Notes: generated from the letters alone by a model not told the origin. A stretch of DNA of 32,416 nucleotides from Reyranellaceae bacterium (GCA_022844045.1 JALHMM010000076.1:1-32416), one strand, 5' to 3'; shown: positions 16,277 to 27,154, numbered from the stretch's first letter. Numbers and translations are program-made.

Positions 16277-17302
16277 TCACGCGTTGGGATCGAGCGCGGC
16301 CTTGCCGACGACCTTGCGGTCCTCGATCAGCCGGAAGGCCGGCACCCACTGGTCGAGCGGGAAGACGCCGGCCACCGGCGGCTTGAGCTTGCCCTGCTCG
16401 AACCAGCGGAACATCTCCTGGAAAGCGTCGCGCACCATGCCGCGGCGGCGCGCCACGTCGGCCTCGTCGAACACCTCGCCCGGCCGGCCGGTCCAGCCGT
16501 TGTAGTAGCCGTAGTAGAAGCCGATCACCGTGACGTTCTTCACCAGCAGGATATTGGCCGGGATCTGCGGGATCTTGCCGCTGGCGAAACCCATCGGGAT
16601 CATGCGGGCGTTGGGCGCGACGCAGCGCAGCGAGGCGTCCCAGACATCGCCGCCGACGGGATCGTAGACCACGTCGACGCCACGCCCGCCGGTGATCTCC
16701 AGCACGCGCGCGCGGATGTCCTCGCTGCGTGAATCGATCAGGTGGTCGGCGCCCAACTCCTTCGCCAGGGCGAGCTTGTCGGCGCCGCCGGCGGTGGCGA
16801 TCACCGTGGCGCCCATCGCCTTGCCGATCTCGACGCCGGTGATGCCCGAGCCGCCGCCCGCGCCATGCACCAGCAGGATCTCGCCGGGCTGCATGTTCGC
16901 CTTCCAGCGCAGCGCGCCATAGGCCGTGGGATAGAGCGTCGGGAAGTTGGTCGCGGCGGCGAACTCCAGTCCGGGGGGCATACGATGGATGTTGGCCGCC
17001 GGCGCCAACGCCTCCTGCGCGAAGCCGCCGCTCGAGGCCGGGCCGACGACACGGTCGCCGACCTTGTGCTCGCTGACGTCGGGCGCGACCTCCAGCACCA
17101 CGCCGGCGACCTCGTTGCCGGGGATATAGGGCAGCTTGGGCTTGTTCTGGTGCTTGCCCTGCACGCCCAGCATGGCGGCGAAGCTGACGCCTGCGGCGCG
17201 CACGCCGATGCGGACATGGCCCGGCTTGATCGCCGGGCTCGGCACGTCGTCGATCCTCAGATTCTCGTACGACCCATACTCGTGACAGACCAGCGCGCGC
17301 AT
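16277..17302 (-). CDS. Zinc-free quinone oxidoreductase (MDR family)
   Basis: The 341-residue protein is a medium-chain dehydrogenase/reductase of the NADPH:quinone oxidoreductase branch. The GroES-like N-terminal half contains YIPGNEVAGVV and GDRVVG; the Rossmann half has the nucleotide-binding motif HGAGGGSGITGVEIGKA and later GVDVVYDPVGG. The cysteine and histidine ligands of the zinc alcohol dehydrogenases are absent. Members reduce quinones or enoyl thioesters using NADPH. Its length is normal and the ATG at 17302 begins a standard MRALVCHEYG N-terminus. It is followed 5 nt later by the lipoprotein gene, and a strong hairpin separates it from the upstream RnfD-like gene. The substrate is unknown. 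Confidence 0.85.
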   Translation of the reverse strand: MRALVCHEYGSYENLRIDDVPSPAIKPGHVRIGVRAAGVSFAAMLGVQGKHQNKPKLPYIPGNEVAGVVLEVAPDVSEHKVGDRVVGPASSGGFAQEALAPAANIHRMPPGLEFAAATNFPTLYPTAYGALRWKANMQPGEILLVHGAGGGSGITGVEIGKAMGATVIATAGGADKLALAKELGADHLIDSRSEDIRARVLEITGGRGVDVVYDPVGGDVWDASLRCVAPNARMIPMGFASGKIPQIPANILLVKNVTVIGFYYGYYNGWTGRPGEVFDEADVARRRGMVRDAFQEMFRWFEQGKLKPPVAGVFPLDQWVPAFRLIEDRKVVGKAALDPNA

Positions 17303-17311
17303 GCCTTGAAA

Positions 17312-17341
17312 CCCTGGGGTGCGAAGGCCCGCACCCTAGGG
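17312..17341 (-). terminator. Probable intrinsic terminator behind the RnfD-like gene
   Basis: Arms CCCTGGGGTGCG (17312-17323) and CGCACCCTAGGG (17330-17341) pair over 12 bp with a single G-T wobble and a 6-nt loop. On the - strand the hairpin begins right after the RnfD-like stop and is followed by a short T run (GTTT). It lies upstream of the oxidoreductase ATG, so it separates the two transcription units or attenuates the second. Confidence 0.6.
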
Positions 17342-18211
17342 TCAGGCTCTGCGCGCGGCAAGCGGCGCGGGCCGCCATTCATGCTTGGCCGCGGGCTTCA
17401 GCCAGTCGAGCAGCGGCACCAGCGGCGTGAGCAGGAACAGCGCCCAGACCGGACCGTTGGGAATGAACAGGTGGTACTGCCAGACATAGGCGAAGGCCGC
17501 GATCAGCGCGGCGTAGACGAAGCGCATGCTGCGATGATTGGGCGTGGTCATCGGATCGGTGATCATGAAGAAGGTGAACACCAGCAGCGCGCCGCTGGTG
17601 AGCTGGTTCTGCAGCACCGGCGTCGCCTGGCCGAGGATCATCATGCGCCCGACGAGCAGTGCCACCCAACAGAACAGGAAGGCGAAAGCGATGTCGAAGC
17701 GATTGGCGCTGGAGGTCACCGTGATGCCGAACAGCACGATCCACAGGCCCAGCAGCACGTCGCTGCCCCATTGGCCGGGCGACGCCCAGGCGCCGGGCGA
17801 CACGGCGATGGCGAGGATCACGCCGAGATTGGCGGGATTGAACAGATGCTTGCCCCGGATGCGCACCAGGAACTTCACCGACAGCACGACGCAGGCCAGC
17901 AGCGGATGCACCCACAGCGAATCGGCGCGCACCAGGATGCTGAGCCCGATGCAGGTGACCGCGCCGCTCAACATGCTGTGCATCGGCAAGCCCTTGGCAT
18001 AGGACCACGCCGCCTGGGTCACCAAGCCGACGGTGAAGGTCAGCGCCACCTGTTCCCAGCGCAACGCGAAGTCGCGTACCAGCGCGCCGAACAGCAGCAA
18101 CGAGCCGATCGACAGGATCTGCAGCCAGCGCGCGTCGACCTTCTCACGAAACAGCCGATACAGGTCGGAAAGAGAGCGGCCGGAGGCGCCTGAAGCGGCA
18201 ATGTCGGTCAC
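17342..18211 (-). CDS. Stand-alone RnfD/NqrB-like membrane protein
   Basis: The 289-residue protein is very hydrophobic, with about eight to nine transmembrane helices, and carries motifs of the NQR2/RnfD/RnfE family: KHLFNPANLGVI and the loop MITDPMTTPNHRSMR near the C-terminal helices. In Rnf and Nqr complexes this subunit holds covalent FMN and takes part in ion-coupled electron transfer. None of the other Rnf or Nqr subunits is nearby, so it is an orphan whose partner is the adjacent DUF2330 gene. It starts with GTG at 18211, 9 nt after the DUF2330 stop, and an AGGAGG sequence overlaps that stop, indicating translational coupling. The FMN-attachment threonine is not unambiguous. Confidence 0.75.
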   Translation of the reverse strand: MTDIAASGASGRSLSDLYRLFREKVDARWLQILSIGSLLLFGALVRDFALRWEQVALTFTVGLVTQAAWSYAKGLPMHSMLSGAVTCIGLSILVRADSLWVHPLLACVVLSVKFLVRIRGKHLFNPANLGVILAIAVSPGAWASPGQWGSDVLLGLWIVLFGITVTSSANRFDIAFAFLFCWVALLVGRMMILGQATPVLQNQLTSGALLVFTFFMITDPMTTPNHRSMRFVYAALIAAFAYVWQYHLFIPNGPVWALFLLTPLVPLLDWLKPAAKHEWRPAPLAARRA

Positions 18212-18220
18212 CGTCGCCTC

Positions 18221-19525
18221 CTACTGCTTGATCCGTCTGCGGATGTCGTTGATGTCCCAACCGGTGAGGTTGGCGAGAGACTGCGCCTCCTGTTCCTGGC
18301 GCTGGGCCAGCGAGCGGAAATACTCGCGCGCCGCCGGGCAAGCGTCCGGCGAGCCCTTCCAGGGATTGCGCAGCACGTAGCGCGTCTGGAAGTTCTGCCG
18401 GTCGGCGGTTTCCTGGAAGACGAGATCTTCCGGGAAAGTCTCCGGCGTGTAGCGCACGTGCAGGCGCGTCAGCATCACCGGCTGTGCGCCATCGGGCACC
18501 GGGCGCGCACCCGGCGGCGGACGGCGCGAGTCGACCCAGCGCACGCCGGCGGTCTTCAGCTCGTCCGGCGTCAGCGGATCGGCGGCGCAAGGATCGCACC
18601 AGCCCATGTCCCAGAAATACTCGGTGAAGACCGCCTTCATGCCCTCGCGCTTGGCCGCCTGATCGAACATGGCGCGATAGAAATCGGTGAAGGTGGTGCC
18701 CTGCTTGAGGTAGGGCGGCAGGTTCATGTTCGCCGGCAGCTTCACCGTGCGGTAGTTGGTCGACTCGACACGGCCGTTGCGGGTCAGCGCATAGACGATC
18801 AGGTCCTGCGGCCCGTTGGCGTTGAGCATGCCCAGCCGCATCGGCAGCATGAAGCGCGCGCTCTCGAACTCGAACTGCAGCGGTCGCAGGCTGGAGAAGC
18901 CGGCCTTGACCTGCTCCTTCAGGTTCACCTTGGCGACGAAGAACTTCATGTTCTGCACGATGTACGGTCGGAGCGCCCGGCTGGCGCGCTCCGGAATCCG
19001 GTAGCCGTTCTGCCGCAGCCAGATCTCCAGCCCGTCGGACTCCGAGGCCGAGAGGATGACGATGTCGTACTCGCCGACCGAGAAGCTGTCCTCGACCTTC
19101 ACGCCCAGCGCCGCGTCGCCGCGCCGGCGCGCCATGTCGAGGGCGCCACGCGTCGGCGCCGACGACATCATCGGCGGCGGTATCGGCGCGCAGGGATCGC
19201 GGTCGAAGTATTCGGCCAGGCGCGGCGAGGAGTAGCCGTCGATGCGCTCGAAGATCTTCTTGTCGACGACCCTCACCTGTTCGCGCTTGAGCACGACCGG
19301 TACCGGCACGACCAGCGCGAACTCGGTGAGGTCGCCCTTGTAGTCGTTGAGCATGGTCAGCACGGTCTGGTTGCCGTCGCGCACCAGGATGACCTGCGAG
19401 GCTTGGTTGAACAGCGAGGCGTCGGCCTTGCCGACATAGAAGCCGCAGAAGGCGCTGACCTCCGCCGCGGGCAGGGCCAGAACGGGCACGAGGAACGTGG
19501 CCGCGAGCAGGGCACGCTTGAGCAT
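18221..19525 (-). CDS. DUF2330 domain secreted protein
   Basis: The 434-residue product has a signal peptide (about 1-24, ending VSA) and then the characteristic start of the DUF2330 family, CGFYVGKADASLFNQASQV, with further family motifs FALVVPVPV and WDMGWCDPC. The CDPC pair and other cysteines suggest a folded, exported domain. The ATG at 19525 is chosen because it gives a clean signal peptide; the frame is open upstream but without one. In my memory, DUF2330 genes are often next to RnfD-like genes, as here, and the biochemical role of the family is unknown. Together they form a two-gene unit likely working at the inner membrane and periplasm. Confidence 0.8.
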   Translation of the reverse strand: MLKRALLAATFLVPVLALPAAEVSAFCGFYVGKADASLFNQASQVILVRDGNQTVLTMLNDYKGDLTEFALVVPVPVVLKREQVRVVDKKIFERIDGYSSPRLAEYFDRDPCAPIPPPMMSSAPTRGALDMARRRGDAALGVKVEDSFSVGEYDIVILSASESDGLEIWLRQNGYRIPERASRALRPYIVQNMKFFVAKVNLKEQVKAGFSSLRPLQFEFESARFMLPMRLGMLNANGPQDLIVYALTRNGRVESTNYRTVKLPANMNLPPYLKQGTTFTDFYRAMFDQAAKREGMKAVFTEYFWDMGWCDPCAADPLTPDELKTAGVRWVDSRRPPPGARPVPDGAQPVMLTRLHVRYTPETFPEDLVFQETADRQNFQTRYVLRNPWKGSPDACPAAREYFRSLAQRQEQEAQSLANLTGWDINDIRRRIKQ

Positions 19526-19602
19526 GATGTGAAGGACTCCCCGGTAGGACGCGTGAACTCTCGACCGCGATTTCGACATCGCGATTGCCGCCTGGCGGCG
19601 AT

Positions 19603-19635
19603 ACAGGGGCAACAAGGGCAGCGGGATTGCCCTGT
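19603..19635 (-). terminator. Hairpin just downstream of the second crotonase gene
   Basis: ACAGGGGCAA (19603-19612) pairs with TTGCCCTGT (19627-19635) over 9 bp with one bulged G. It starts 3 nt beyond the crotonase stop on the - strand. There is no T run after it, so it is only a possible terminator. A 6-bp hairpin (CGCGAT/ATCGCG) lies further on at 19566-19583. Confidence 0.35.
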
Positions 19636-19638
19636 CCG

Positions 19639-20399
<761 letters not shown>

Positions 20400-20403
<4 letters not shown>

Positions 20404-20774
20404 TTCACGCGCTCCACTTCCTCGATGAAATCGGGCTCGGCCTTGCGCGGCTTGCGGAAGTACCACCAGTTCGTCTTCGCTGACCACTTCTCGCGCTTGG
20501 CCGTCTTGCGGCCCCACAAGCATTTGCCGGCATCGACCGTGTGCAGTAGGAAGAAAGAATCGGCGCGCTTGATCATCGCCTCGACCTCGGCCCTCTCGTC
20601 CGGCTCGTAGAGCGCCCAGCCCTCGTGGATCAGCTGGCGCAGATCCATGTCGTTGAGCCAGTCGTCGAGGTCGAAGCGCCAACCACGCTCCAGCGAGTCG
20701 ACGATCTTCGCCCAGCGCGCGACGCGTTCGGCGAGGCTCTCGCGCTCCTCGGGGATCGGTGGCGGCGTCTTCAT
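20400..20774 (-). CDS. Small protein of unknown function, possible immunity partner
   Basis: This 124-residue protein has no signal peptide or membrane helix. The first 75 residues are helical and acidic, with RFDLDDWLNDMDLRQLI at 33-49; the second half has DAGKCLWGRK (81-90) and a WWYFRKPRK motif (103-111). It begins 2 nt after the stop of the RNase-like gene at 20777-21226 and ends overlapping the crotonase GTG. Its size, acidic helical N-terminus, aromatic motif and tight coupling fit an immunity or antitoxin protein for that neighbour. This is inference; I know no function for the family. Confidence 0.6.
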
Positions 20775-20776
20775 GT

Positions 20777-21226
20777 TCAGCGCTCCGCCTGGCGACGGAA
20801 ATATCGCTCGCCGTCATTGGGCCGGAAGCACGTTCGGATCGTGCCATCGCGGTTGAAGGCGACAAAGGTGCCGTCGCGCCGGTCGAATCGCGTGCTGACG
20901 CCGTCGCGGCGAATCTCCTCGAGGATCGGGCCGCCGACGCGCGCGTCGCGCAGGGTCTGAGCGATGCGCAGGTAGTCCGCCTTGCTGGCGCCGGCGAACT
21001 CCGCGCCGTGCTTCTCGTAGTGCTCGTCGAGCGAACGGCGGCTGGTGAATCCGATCTGGGGGCCGAAGACCTTGCCCGGCTCGCGCGCTTCGACACGGCC
21101 CGGCTCGGCGCCGATCGGCGGGCGCTCCGGCCCACGGCCGAAGATCGCCGACAGCACGACCGCCACGAGCACGAGGCCCGCCATGAGCAGGCGTCGCGGT
21201 GTGATCCCGGAACGGAAGCCGATCAT
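20777..21226 (-). CDS. Membrane-anchored protein with RNase-toxin-like C-terminal domain
   Basis: The 149-residue protein has one N-terminal transmembrane helix (about 13-30), a Pro/Glu-rich linker and an 85-residue C-terminal domain. That domain shows a pattern I associate with polymorphic toxin nuclease domains of the barnase/EndoU/colicin/RelE (BECR) fold: LDEHYEKHGAEF (66-77, H69 and H73), ADYLRIAQ (83-90), STRFDRRDG (111-119) and GTIRTCFRP (128-136). The last two would be paired beta strands carrying Arg and Thr candidates. The next gene, 2 nt away, may encode its immunity protein. Exactly how the domain would be released or delivered is not visible. It could instead be a non-toxic relative of that fold. 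Confidence 0.6.
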   Translation of the reverse strand: MIGFRSGITPRRLLMAGLVLVAVVLSAIFGRGPERPPIGAEPGRVEAREPGKVFGPQIGFTSRRSLDEHYEKHGAEFAGASKADYLRIAQTLRDARVGGPILEEIRRDGVSTRFDRRDGTFVAFNRDGTIRTCFRPNDGERYFRRQAER

Positions 21227-21289
21227 GGCGGCGAGTCTAGCACGAACACATCCGTCATCCCGAGCGCATGGCCGATTTGACGTGGCCTT

Positions 21290-21415
21290 ACCTTCCCCCG
21301 GAGGGGGAAGATGCCCGAAGGGCGGAAGGGGGATGTCGAAGACGGACACAGAGCGCGCTGAGGCATCCCCCATCCGTCGCGCTGCGCGCGCCACCTTCCC
21401 CCTCCGGGGGAAGGT
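21290..21415. repeat. Dispersed palindromic repeat, copy A
   Basis: The ends are exact inverted copies (CCTTCCCCCGGAGGGGGAAG and its complement), and each end is itself almost a palindrome. The middle has GGGGGATGTCGAAGAC on one side and CATCCCCCATCCGTCGC on the other, so the whole unit can fold into a long hairpin with hairpin tips. It lies downstream of puuD and upstream of the toxin-like gene. Confidence 0.85.
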
Positions 21416-21459
21416 AGATCCGAAGCCCATGTGCAATGTCCGTGGGACGACACGGCGGC

Positions 21460-22665
21460 CTACCGAATCGGCGCGCCGAGCTTGATCCAGCGGGCGATGG
21501 CGTCGCGTTCGGGCGCGGTCAGCTCGGTGATGTTGCCGGGCGGCATCGCCTTGGTGTGCCAGACCTGCTGCAGGATCATGGTGGCGTAGGCGCGCATCTG
21601 CCCGGGTGTCTCCAGCATCACGCCCTTGGGAGGCGCGGCGAATCCCTCGCGCGTCGGCTTGGCGGCGTGGCACCCGGCGCAGCGCTCCGAGATGATCGCG
21701 GCGACCTTGGGGAAATCGACATCGCCCGCCGCCAGCGCCGGTTCGTCGGTGGCGCTGCGCGGCGCCAGCGCCAGCGCGGTCGCGACCAGGATCACGAGGC
21801 CGGCGGCGAGCACCAGCGGATTGCCCTGATGCGTATGGCGCTGCACGAACCACAGCCGGACCAGTCCGCCCGACACCGTGAGCCCGATCAGCGCCAGCCA
21901 GTTCCAGTGATGGCCGGTCGCGGTGGCGTAGTGGTTGCTGATCATCGCGAACAGCACCGGCAGGGTGAAGAAGGTGTTGTGCACCGAGCGCTGCTTGCCC
22001 ATCGCACCGTACTTCGCGTCGGGCACGCGGCCTTCCTGCTTGGCTTTCACCAGCTCGCGCTGGCCCGGCATGATGACGAAGAACACGTTGGCGACCATGA
22101 TGGTGCCCAGCACGGCGCCGAAATGGATGAAGGCGCCGCGACCGGAAAACAGCTGGCATAACCCCCAGGCCATGGCGGCGATCAGGATGGCGAGGACGCC
22201 GGCCAAGACCATCGCGTCGTCGCCGATCGGGCTCTTGCACAGCAAGTCGTAGACGATCCAGCCGCCGGCGATGAAGGCCAGGCCGATGCCGATGGCCTGC
22301 CACGGCGAGAGATCCCGTACCTGCGGATCGATCAGCGCCACTTCGGCGCCGAGATAGTAGATCAGCCCCATGAGGAACATGCCGCTGATCCAGGTGGTGT
22401 AGGCCTCCCACTTGAACCAGTGCAGCGTCTCGGGCAGCGCCGGCGGCGCCACCTTGTACTTCTGTGCGTGGTAGAAGCCGCCGCCGTGGATCGACCAGAC
22501 CTCGCCACCGACGCCCCGCTCTTCGTCGGCCGGGTTCTTGGGCTTGAGCAGCGCGTCGTCGAGCCAGATGAAATAGAACGACGCGCCGATCCAGGCGATG
22601 CCCACGATCATGTGCGCCCAGCGCCCGATCAGATTCAGCCATTCCAGCAGATACGCCCAGTCCAT
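21460..22665 (-). CDS. puuD: Urate hydroxylase PuuD, membrane-bound with cytochrome c domain
   Basis: The 401-residue protein has about eight to nine transmembrane helices followed by a C-terminal cytochrome c domain with CAGCH (329-333) and a likely axial Met374 in AMPPGN. Motifs in the membrane part, such as HMIVGIAWIGASFYF, GGGFYHAQK and HFGAVLGTIMVANVFFVIMPGQ, are those of the PuuD family. It oxidises urate to 5-hydroxyisourate in purine breakdown, passing electrons to the respiratory chain rather than to oxygen. The length matches the family. No other urate-degrading gene is in the window. It is transcribed divergently from malate synthase, which can use glyoxylate released at the end of ureide breakdown. 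Confidence 0.9.
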   Translation of the reverse strand: MDWAYLLEWLNLIGRWAHMIVGIAWIGASFYFIWLDDALLKPKNPADEERGVGGEVWSIHGGGFYHAQKYKVAPPALPETLHWFKWEAYTTWISGMFLMGLIYYLGAEVALIDPQVRDLSPWQAIGIGLAFIAGGWIVYDLLCKSPIGDDAMVLAGVLAILIAAMAWGLCQLFSGRGAFIHFGAVLGTIMVANVFFVIMPGQRELVKAKQEGRVPDAKYGAMGKQRSVHNTFFTLPVLFAMISNHYATATGHHWNWLALIGLTVSGGLVRLWFVQRHTHQGNPLVLAAGLVILVATALALAPRSATDEPALAAGDVDFPKVAAIISERCAGCHAAKPTREGFAAPPKGVMLETPGQMRAYATMILQQVWHTKAMPPGNITELTAPERDAIARWIKLGAPIR

Positions 22666-22708
22666 CGCCTCACTCTATCTAGCGGCAGAACAGCCGCAAA
22701 GCGTCCTC

Positions 22709-22829
22709 CCTTCCCCCGGAGGGGGAAGGTGCCCGAAGGGCGGAAGGGGGATGTCGAAGACAGACACCGTGTGCGTTGAAACATCCCCCATCCGTCGCTT
22801 CGCGCCACCTTCCCCCTCCGGGGGAAGGT
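22709..22829. repeat. Dispersed palindromic repeat, copy B
   Basis: It has the same terminal palindromes as copy A (CCTTCCCCCGGAGGGGGAAG and complement) and a similar middle with ATGTCGAAGACAGACACCG. It lies between the divergent puuD and malate synthase genes, so here it cannot be a simple terminator of either and would be in a 5' leader if transcripts start beyond it. Confidence 0.85.
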
Positions 22830-22873
22830 AAAGCGAGGAGTGGTTTGTGCCCCCGGGTCCGCGATCCTTTGCC

Positions 22874-22890
22874 ATTCCGGGGCACGGAAT
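22874..22890. promoter_or_regulatory. Possible operator upstream of malate synthase
   Basis: ATTCCG and CGGAAT form a perfect 6-bp inverted repeat with a 5-nt spacer, 72 nt before the malate synthase ATG. It is the only non-repeat symmetric site noticed in this divergent promoter region. Binding by a regulator is a guess from symmetry and position. Confidence 0.3.
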
Positions 22891-22961
22891 CGCTACACCC
22901 CGGCCCGACCCTGCGCTAAAGCAGAGGGAGATCAAACAAATCCGGTCCGAGGGAGTGTCGC

Positions 22962-24578
<1,617 letters not shown>

Positions 24579-24584
24579 GTTTTT

Positions 24585-24707
24585 CCTTCCCCCGGAGGGG
24601 GAAGGTGCCCGAAGGGCGGAAGCGGGATGTCGAAGACGGACTCCTGCGTTCGTCTTCAACATCCCCCTTCCGTCGCTGCGCGCCACCTTCCCCCTTCGGG
24701 GGAAGGG
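24585..24707. repeat. Dispersed palindromic repeat, copy C, possible bidirectional terminator
   Basis: It shares the terminal sequences and core of copies A and B (GTGCCCGAAGGGCGGAAG in one arm). It lies between the convergent malate synthase and Bug genes, with a T-run (GTTTTT) just before the left arm, so a termination role for both genes is plausible at this copy. Confidence 0.8.
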
Positions 24708-24711
24708 AAGA

Positions 24712-25674
24712 CTATCCGCCAGTAATCCCGCGCAGCTTGGCGATCTCGTTCCAACCCTCCTTCTGCGCCTTCAGGAACGCACCCAGCTCGCCGGGGCTGC
24801 TCGGCGCCGGTTCGATCGCGGTGGCGGCGAATGCCTGGCCCAGCGCGGGATCGGCCAGCGCCGCGCGAGTCTCGCGATTGATGCGCTCGATGATCGGCGC
24901 CGGCGTACCTGGCGGCGCCACCAGCGCGAACCACTGGAAGGCGTCGTAATCGGCGATGCCGGCGGCCTCGGCGATCGACGGCACATCGGGCAGCGCCGCC
25001 AGCCGTTGCTTCGTCGACACCGCCAGCCCGCGCAACCGGCCACCTTTGATGTGCGGCACAAGCGGTGCCGCGCCCAGCATCGCGAACGGCACCTGCCCCG
25101 CCACGAGATCGGTGACCGCCTGGCCGCCGCCTTTGTACGGGATGTGGTTGAGCGTCACGCCCGATCGCTGCGCCACCAGCTCGGCGAAGAGATGCTGGCC
25201 GCTGCCGATGCCAGAGGTCGCGTAGCTGATGGTGCCGGGCTTCGCCTTCGCCTCGTCGAGCACCTGCCGCAGGCTGGTCCAGGGCGAGCCCGCGGGCACG
25301 GCGAACATCGTCGCGCCCTTGGCCAGCAGGGTGACCGGCGCGAAGGCGGTGTAGGTGTCGACCGGCGGATTGTCGACGAAGTTCGGCCCCGCCAGCATCA
25401 GCAGCTGATGCCCGTCGGGCGGCGCTTTGGCGACGAGCTGGGCGGCGATCATGCCGGTGGCGCCGGCCTTGTTCTCGACCAGCACCGACTGACCGAACGC
25501 CTTGGTCAACCTCTCGGCGATGCCCCGTGCGACGATGTCGGTCGTGCCGCCGGGCGGATAGCCCACCATCAGCGAGACCGATCGCGTCGGCCACGCGGCC
25601 TGCGCGTTGGCCGCACGGCCGACGACCACGGCGCCCGCGGCCGCCTGAACGAGTGCCCGGCGCGACAGTCTCAT
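24712..25674 (-). CDS. Bug/TctC family tripartite tricarboxylate transporter substrate-binding protein
   Basis: The 320-residue product has a signal peptide with a twin-arginine-like SRRALVQAAAG start and cleavage after ANAQA. It then shows Bug-family hallmarks: WPTRSVSLMVGYPPGGTTDIVAR, QSVLVENKAGATGMIAA, ATSGIGSGQHLFAE and HIPYKGGGQAVTDL. These periplasmic proteins bind carboxylates and other small acids, normally for TctAB permeases. No TctA or TctB is present here, so it is an orphan, as is usual for this family. The strong AGGGGAGG before the ATG at 25674 fixes the start. It is divergent from the sulfatase, so both may be controlled from the same 62-nt region. Confidence 0.9.
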   Translation of the reverse strand: MRLSRRALVQAAAGAVVVGRAANAQAAWPTRSVSLMVGYPPGGTTDIVARGIAERLTKAFGQSVLVENKAGATGMIAAQLVAKAPPDGHQLLMLAGPNFVDNPPVDTYTAFAPVTLLAKGATMFAVPAGSPWTSLRQVLDEAKAKPGTISYATSGIGSGQHLFAELVAQRSGVTLNHIPYKGGGQAVTDLVAGQVPFAMLGAAPLVPHIKGGRLRGLAVSTKQRLAALPDVPSIAEAAGIADYDAFQWFALVAPPGTPAPIIERINRETRAALADPALGQAFAATAIEPAPSSPGELGAFLKAQKEGWNEIAKLRGITGG

Positions 25675-25736
25675 CGACGCCTCCCCTGTTTGTGTCGACC
25701 AGTATAGCATCGCCCGTCCATCAGGAGCGCCCGGCC

Positions 25737-27089
25737 GTGCCATCCCTTCCCAATATCGTGCTGATCCTCGCCGACAATCTCGGCTGGGGCGAACTGGGCT
25801 GCTACGGCGGCGGCGTGCTGCGCGGCGCACCGACACCGCGCATCGACGCGCTGGCGGCCCAGGGCATGCGCTTCCTCAACTTCAACGTCGAGAGCGACTG
25901 CGTGCCGACGCGCGCCGCGCTGATGACCGGCCGCCAGGCGATCCGCACCGGCGCCTTCCAGTCGACGCCGGCCGGTCTGCCGCAGGGCCTGACGCGCTGG
26001 GAAATCACGATGGCGCAGCTGCTGTCGGGCCGCGGCTATGCCACCGGCCATTTCGGCAAATGGCATCTCGGCGACATCGAGGGACGCCTGCCCAACGATC
26101 GCGGCTTCGATGAATGGTACGGCATCCCCCGCACCAGCAACGAATCGCAATACACGACCTCGATCGGCTACGACTCCACCAAGGCGCCGCTGCCCACCAT
26201 CATGGAGGGCATCGCCGGCTCGCCGTCGCGCAACGTCAAGCTCTTCGATCTCGACTCCCGGCGCACCATCGATCGGGAGATCGCCGACAGAACGATCGGC
26301 TTCATGCAGCGCCAGAGCGCGGCCAAGAAGCCGTTCTTCGCCTACGTGCCGATCACCCAGATCCACTTCCCGACGATCTGCCATCCCGACTTCAAGGGCC
26401 GCACCGGCCACGGCGAGATGGCCGATTCGCTGGCCGAGATGGACCACAATGTCGGCCTGATCCTCGACGCGGTCGACCGGCTGGATATCGCCGAGAACAC
26501 GATCTTCCTGTTCGGCTCCGACAACGGGCCGGAATTCCGCAAGCCCTGGCGCGGCACCGCCGGCTACTGGCGCAGCACCTATCACACGGCGATGGAAGGC
26601 AGCCTGCGCGTGCCCTTCATGCTGCGCTGGCCGGGCATGGTGCCATCAGGCGTCGTGACCAACGAGATCGTGCACATCGCCGATCTCTTCCCGACCGTCG
26701 CGCGCATCACCGGCGCCGAGGTCCCGACCGATCGCGCCATCGACGGTATCGACCAGCTCGATTTCTTCACCGGCAAGCAGGCGACGTCGAATCGCGAGGG
26801 CTTCGTCTTCTACATCAAGCAGGAATTGCGCGCAGTGAAGTGGAAGGACTGGAAGCTGCACCTGGTCTGGGAGCCCGAGGTCAATGACGGGCCGATCAAG
26901 CTGGAGTCGCCCTACCTCTTCAACCTGATCCAGGACCCCAAGGAAGAGACCGACATCGCCACCGCCAATTCCTGGGCCAGCTCGCACATGCGCCGCATGC
27001 TGCTCGACTTCCAGAAGAGCCTGCAGGATTACCCGCCGGTGCCGCCAGGCACGAAGGATCCCTACACGCCGCCGGGGCGACGCCCGTAG
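25737..27089 (+). CDS. Type I sulfatase (arylsulfatase-like)
   Basis: The 450-residue protein has the sulfatase motif CVPTR (C55 to R59), in which the cysteine is converted to formylglycine, plus ILADNLGWGELGCYGG, GKWHLGD and FLFGSDNGPEFR. It cleaves sulfate esters of unknown substrates. The usual metal-binding DD near the N-terminus is DN here. The GTG start with CAGGAG upstream gives a protein without a signal peptide, so it should be cytoplasmic; longer in-frame extensions only run over the divergent gene. A formylglycine-generating enzyme is needed for activity and none with intact cysteines is in this window. It is divergent from the Bug gene. A 10-bp hairpin surrounds its stop codon. 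Confidence 0.88.
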   Translation: MPSLPNIVLILADNLGWGELGCYGGGVLRGAPTPRIDALAAQGMRFLNFNVESDCVPTRAALMTGRQAIRTGAFQSTPAGLPQGLTRWEITMAQLLSGRGYATGHFGKWHLGDIEGRLPNDRGFDEWYGIPRTSNESQYTTSIGYDSTKAPLPTIMEGIAGSPSRNVKLFDLDSRRTIDREIADRTIGFMQRQSAAKKPFFAYVPITQIHFPTICHPDFKGRTGHGEMADSLAEMDHNVGLILDAVDRLDIAENTIFLFGSDNGPEFRKPWRGTAGYWRSTYHTAMEGSLRVPFMLRWPGMVPSGVVTNEIVHIADLFPTVARITGAEVPTDRAIDGIDQLDFFTGKQATSNREGFVFYIKQELRAVKWKDWKLHLVWEPEVNDGPIKLESPYLFNLIQDPKEETDIATANSWASSHMRRMLLDFQKSLQDYPPVPPGTKDPYTPPGRRP

Positions 27090-27115
27090 CCGCTCGCTTA
27101 AATAGCGGGCGTCGC
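27077..27115 (+). terminator. Perfect 10-bp hairpin around the sulfatase stop
   Basis: GCGACGCCCG (27077-27086) pairs exactly with CGGGCGTCGC (27106-27115), with a 19-nt loop that contains the TAG stop codon. There is no T tract after it, so it may be a terminator, an mRNA-stabilising hairpin or both. Confidence 0.5.
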
Positions 27116-27135
27116 AGGGATACAACCTGCGGCCA

Positions 27136-27154
27136 CGCCCGTGTGAAGGGTGTG
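27136..27154. repeat. Left 19-bp direct repeat bounding the islet
   Basis: CGCCCGTGTGAAGGGTGTG is repeated exactly at 28284-28302 in the same orientation. The stretch between has visibly lower GC than its surroundings. The pair could be target-site duplications, att-like recombination sites or copies of a short dispersed repeat. Confidence 0.7.

Noticed and set aside
15645..17378. One long - strand frame suggesting a fusion of oxidoreductase and lipoprotein
   Set aside because: The oxidoreductase is in another frame with its own start and stop; only the last 208 codons are a real protein with a lipobox.
17342..18211. Part of a complete Rnf or Nqr complex
   Set aside because: None of the other subunits, such as RnfB, RnfC or RnfG, is encoded nearby.
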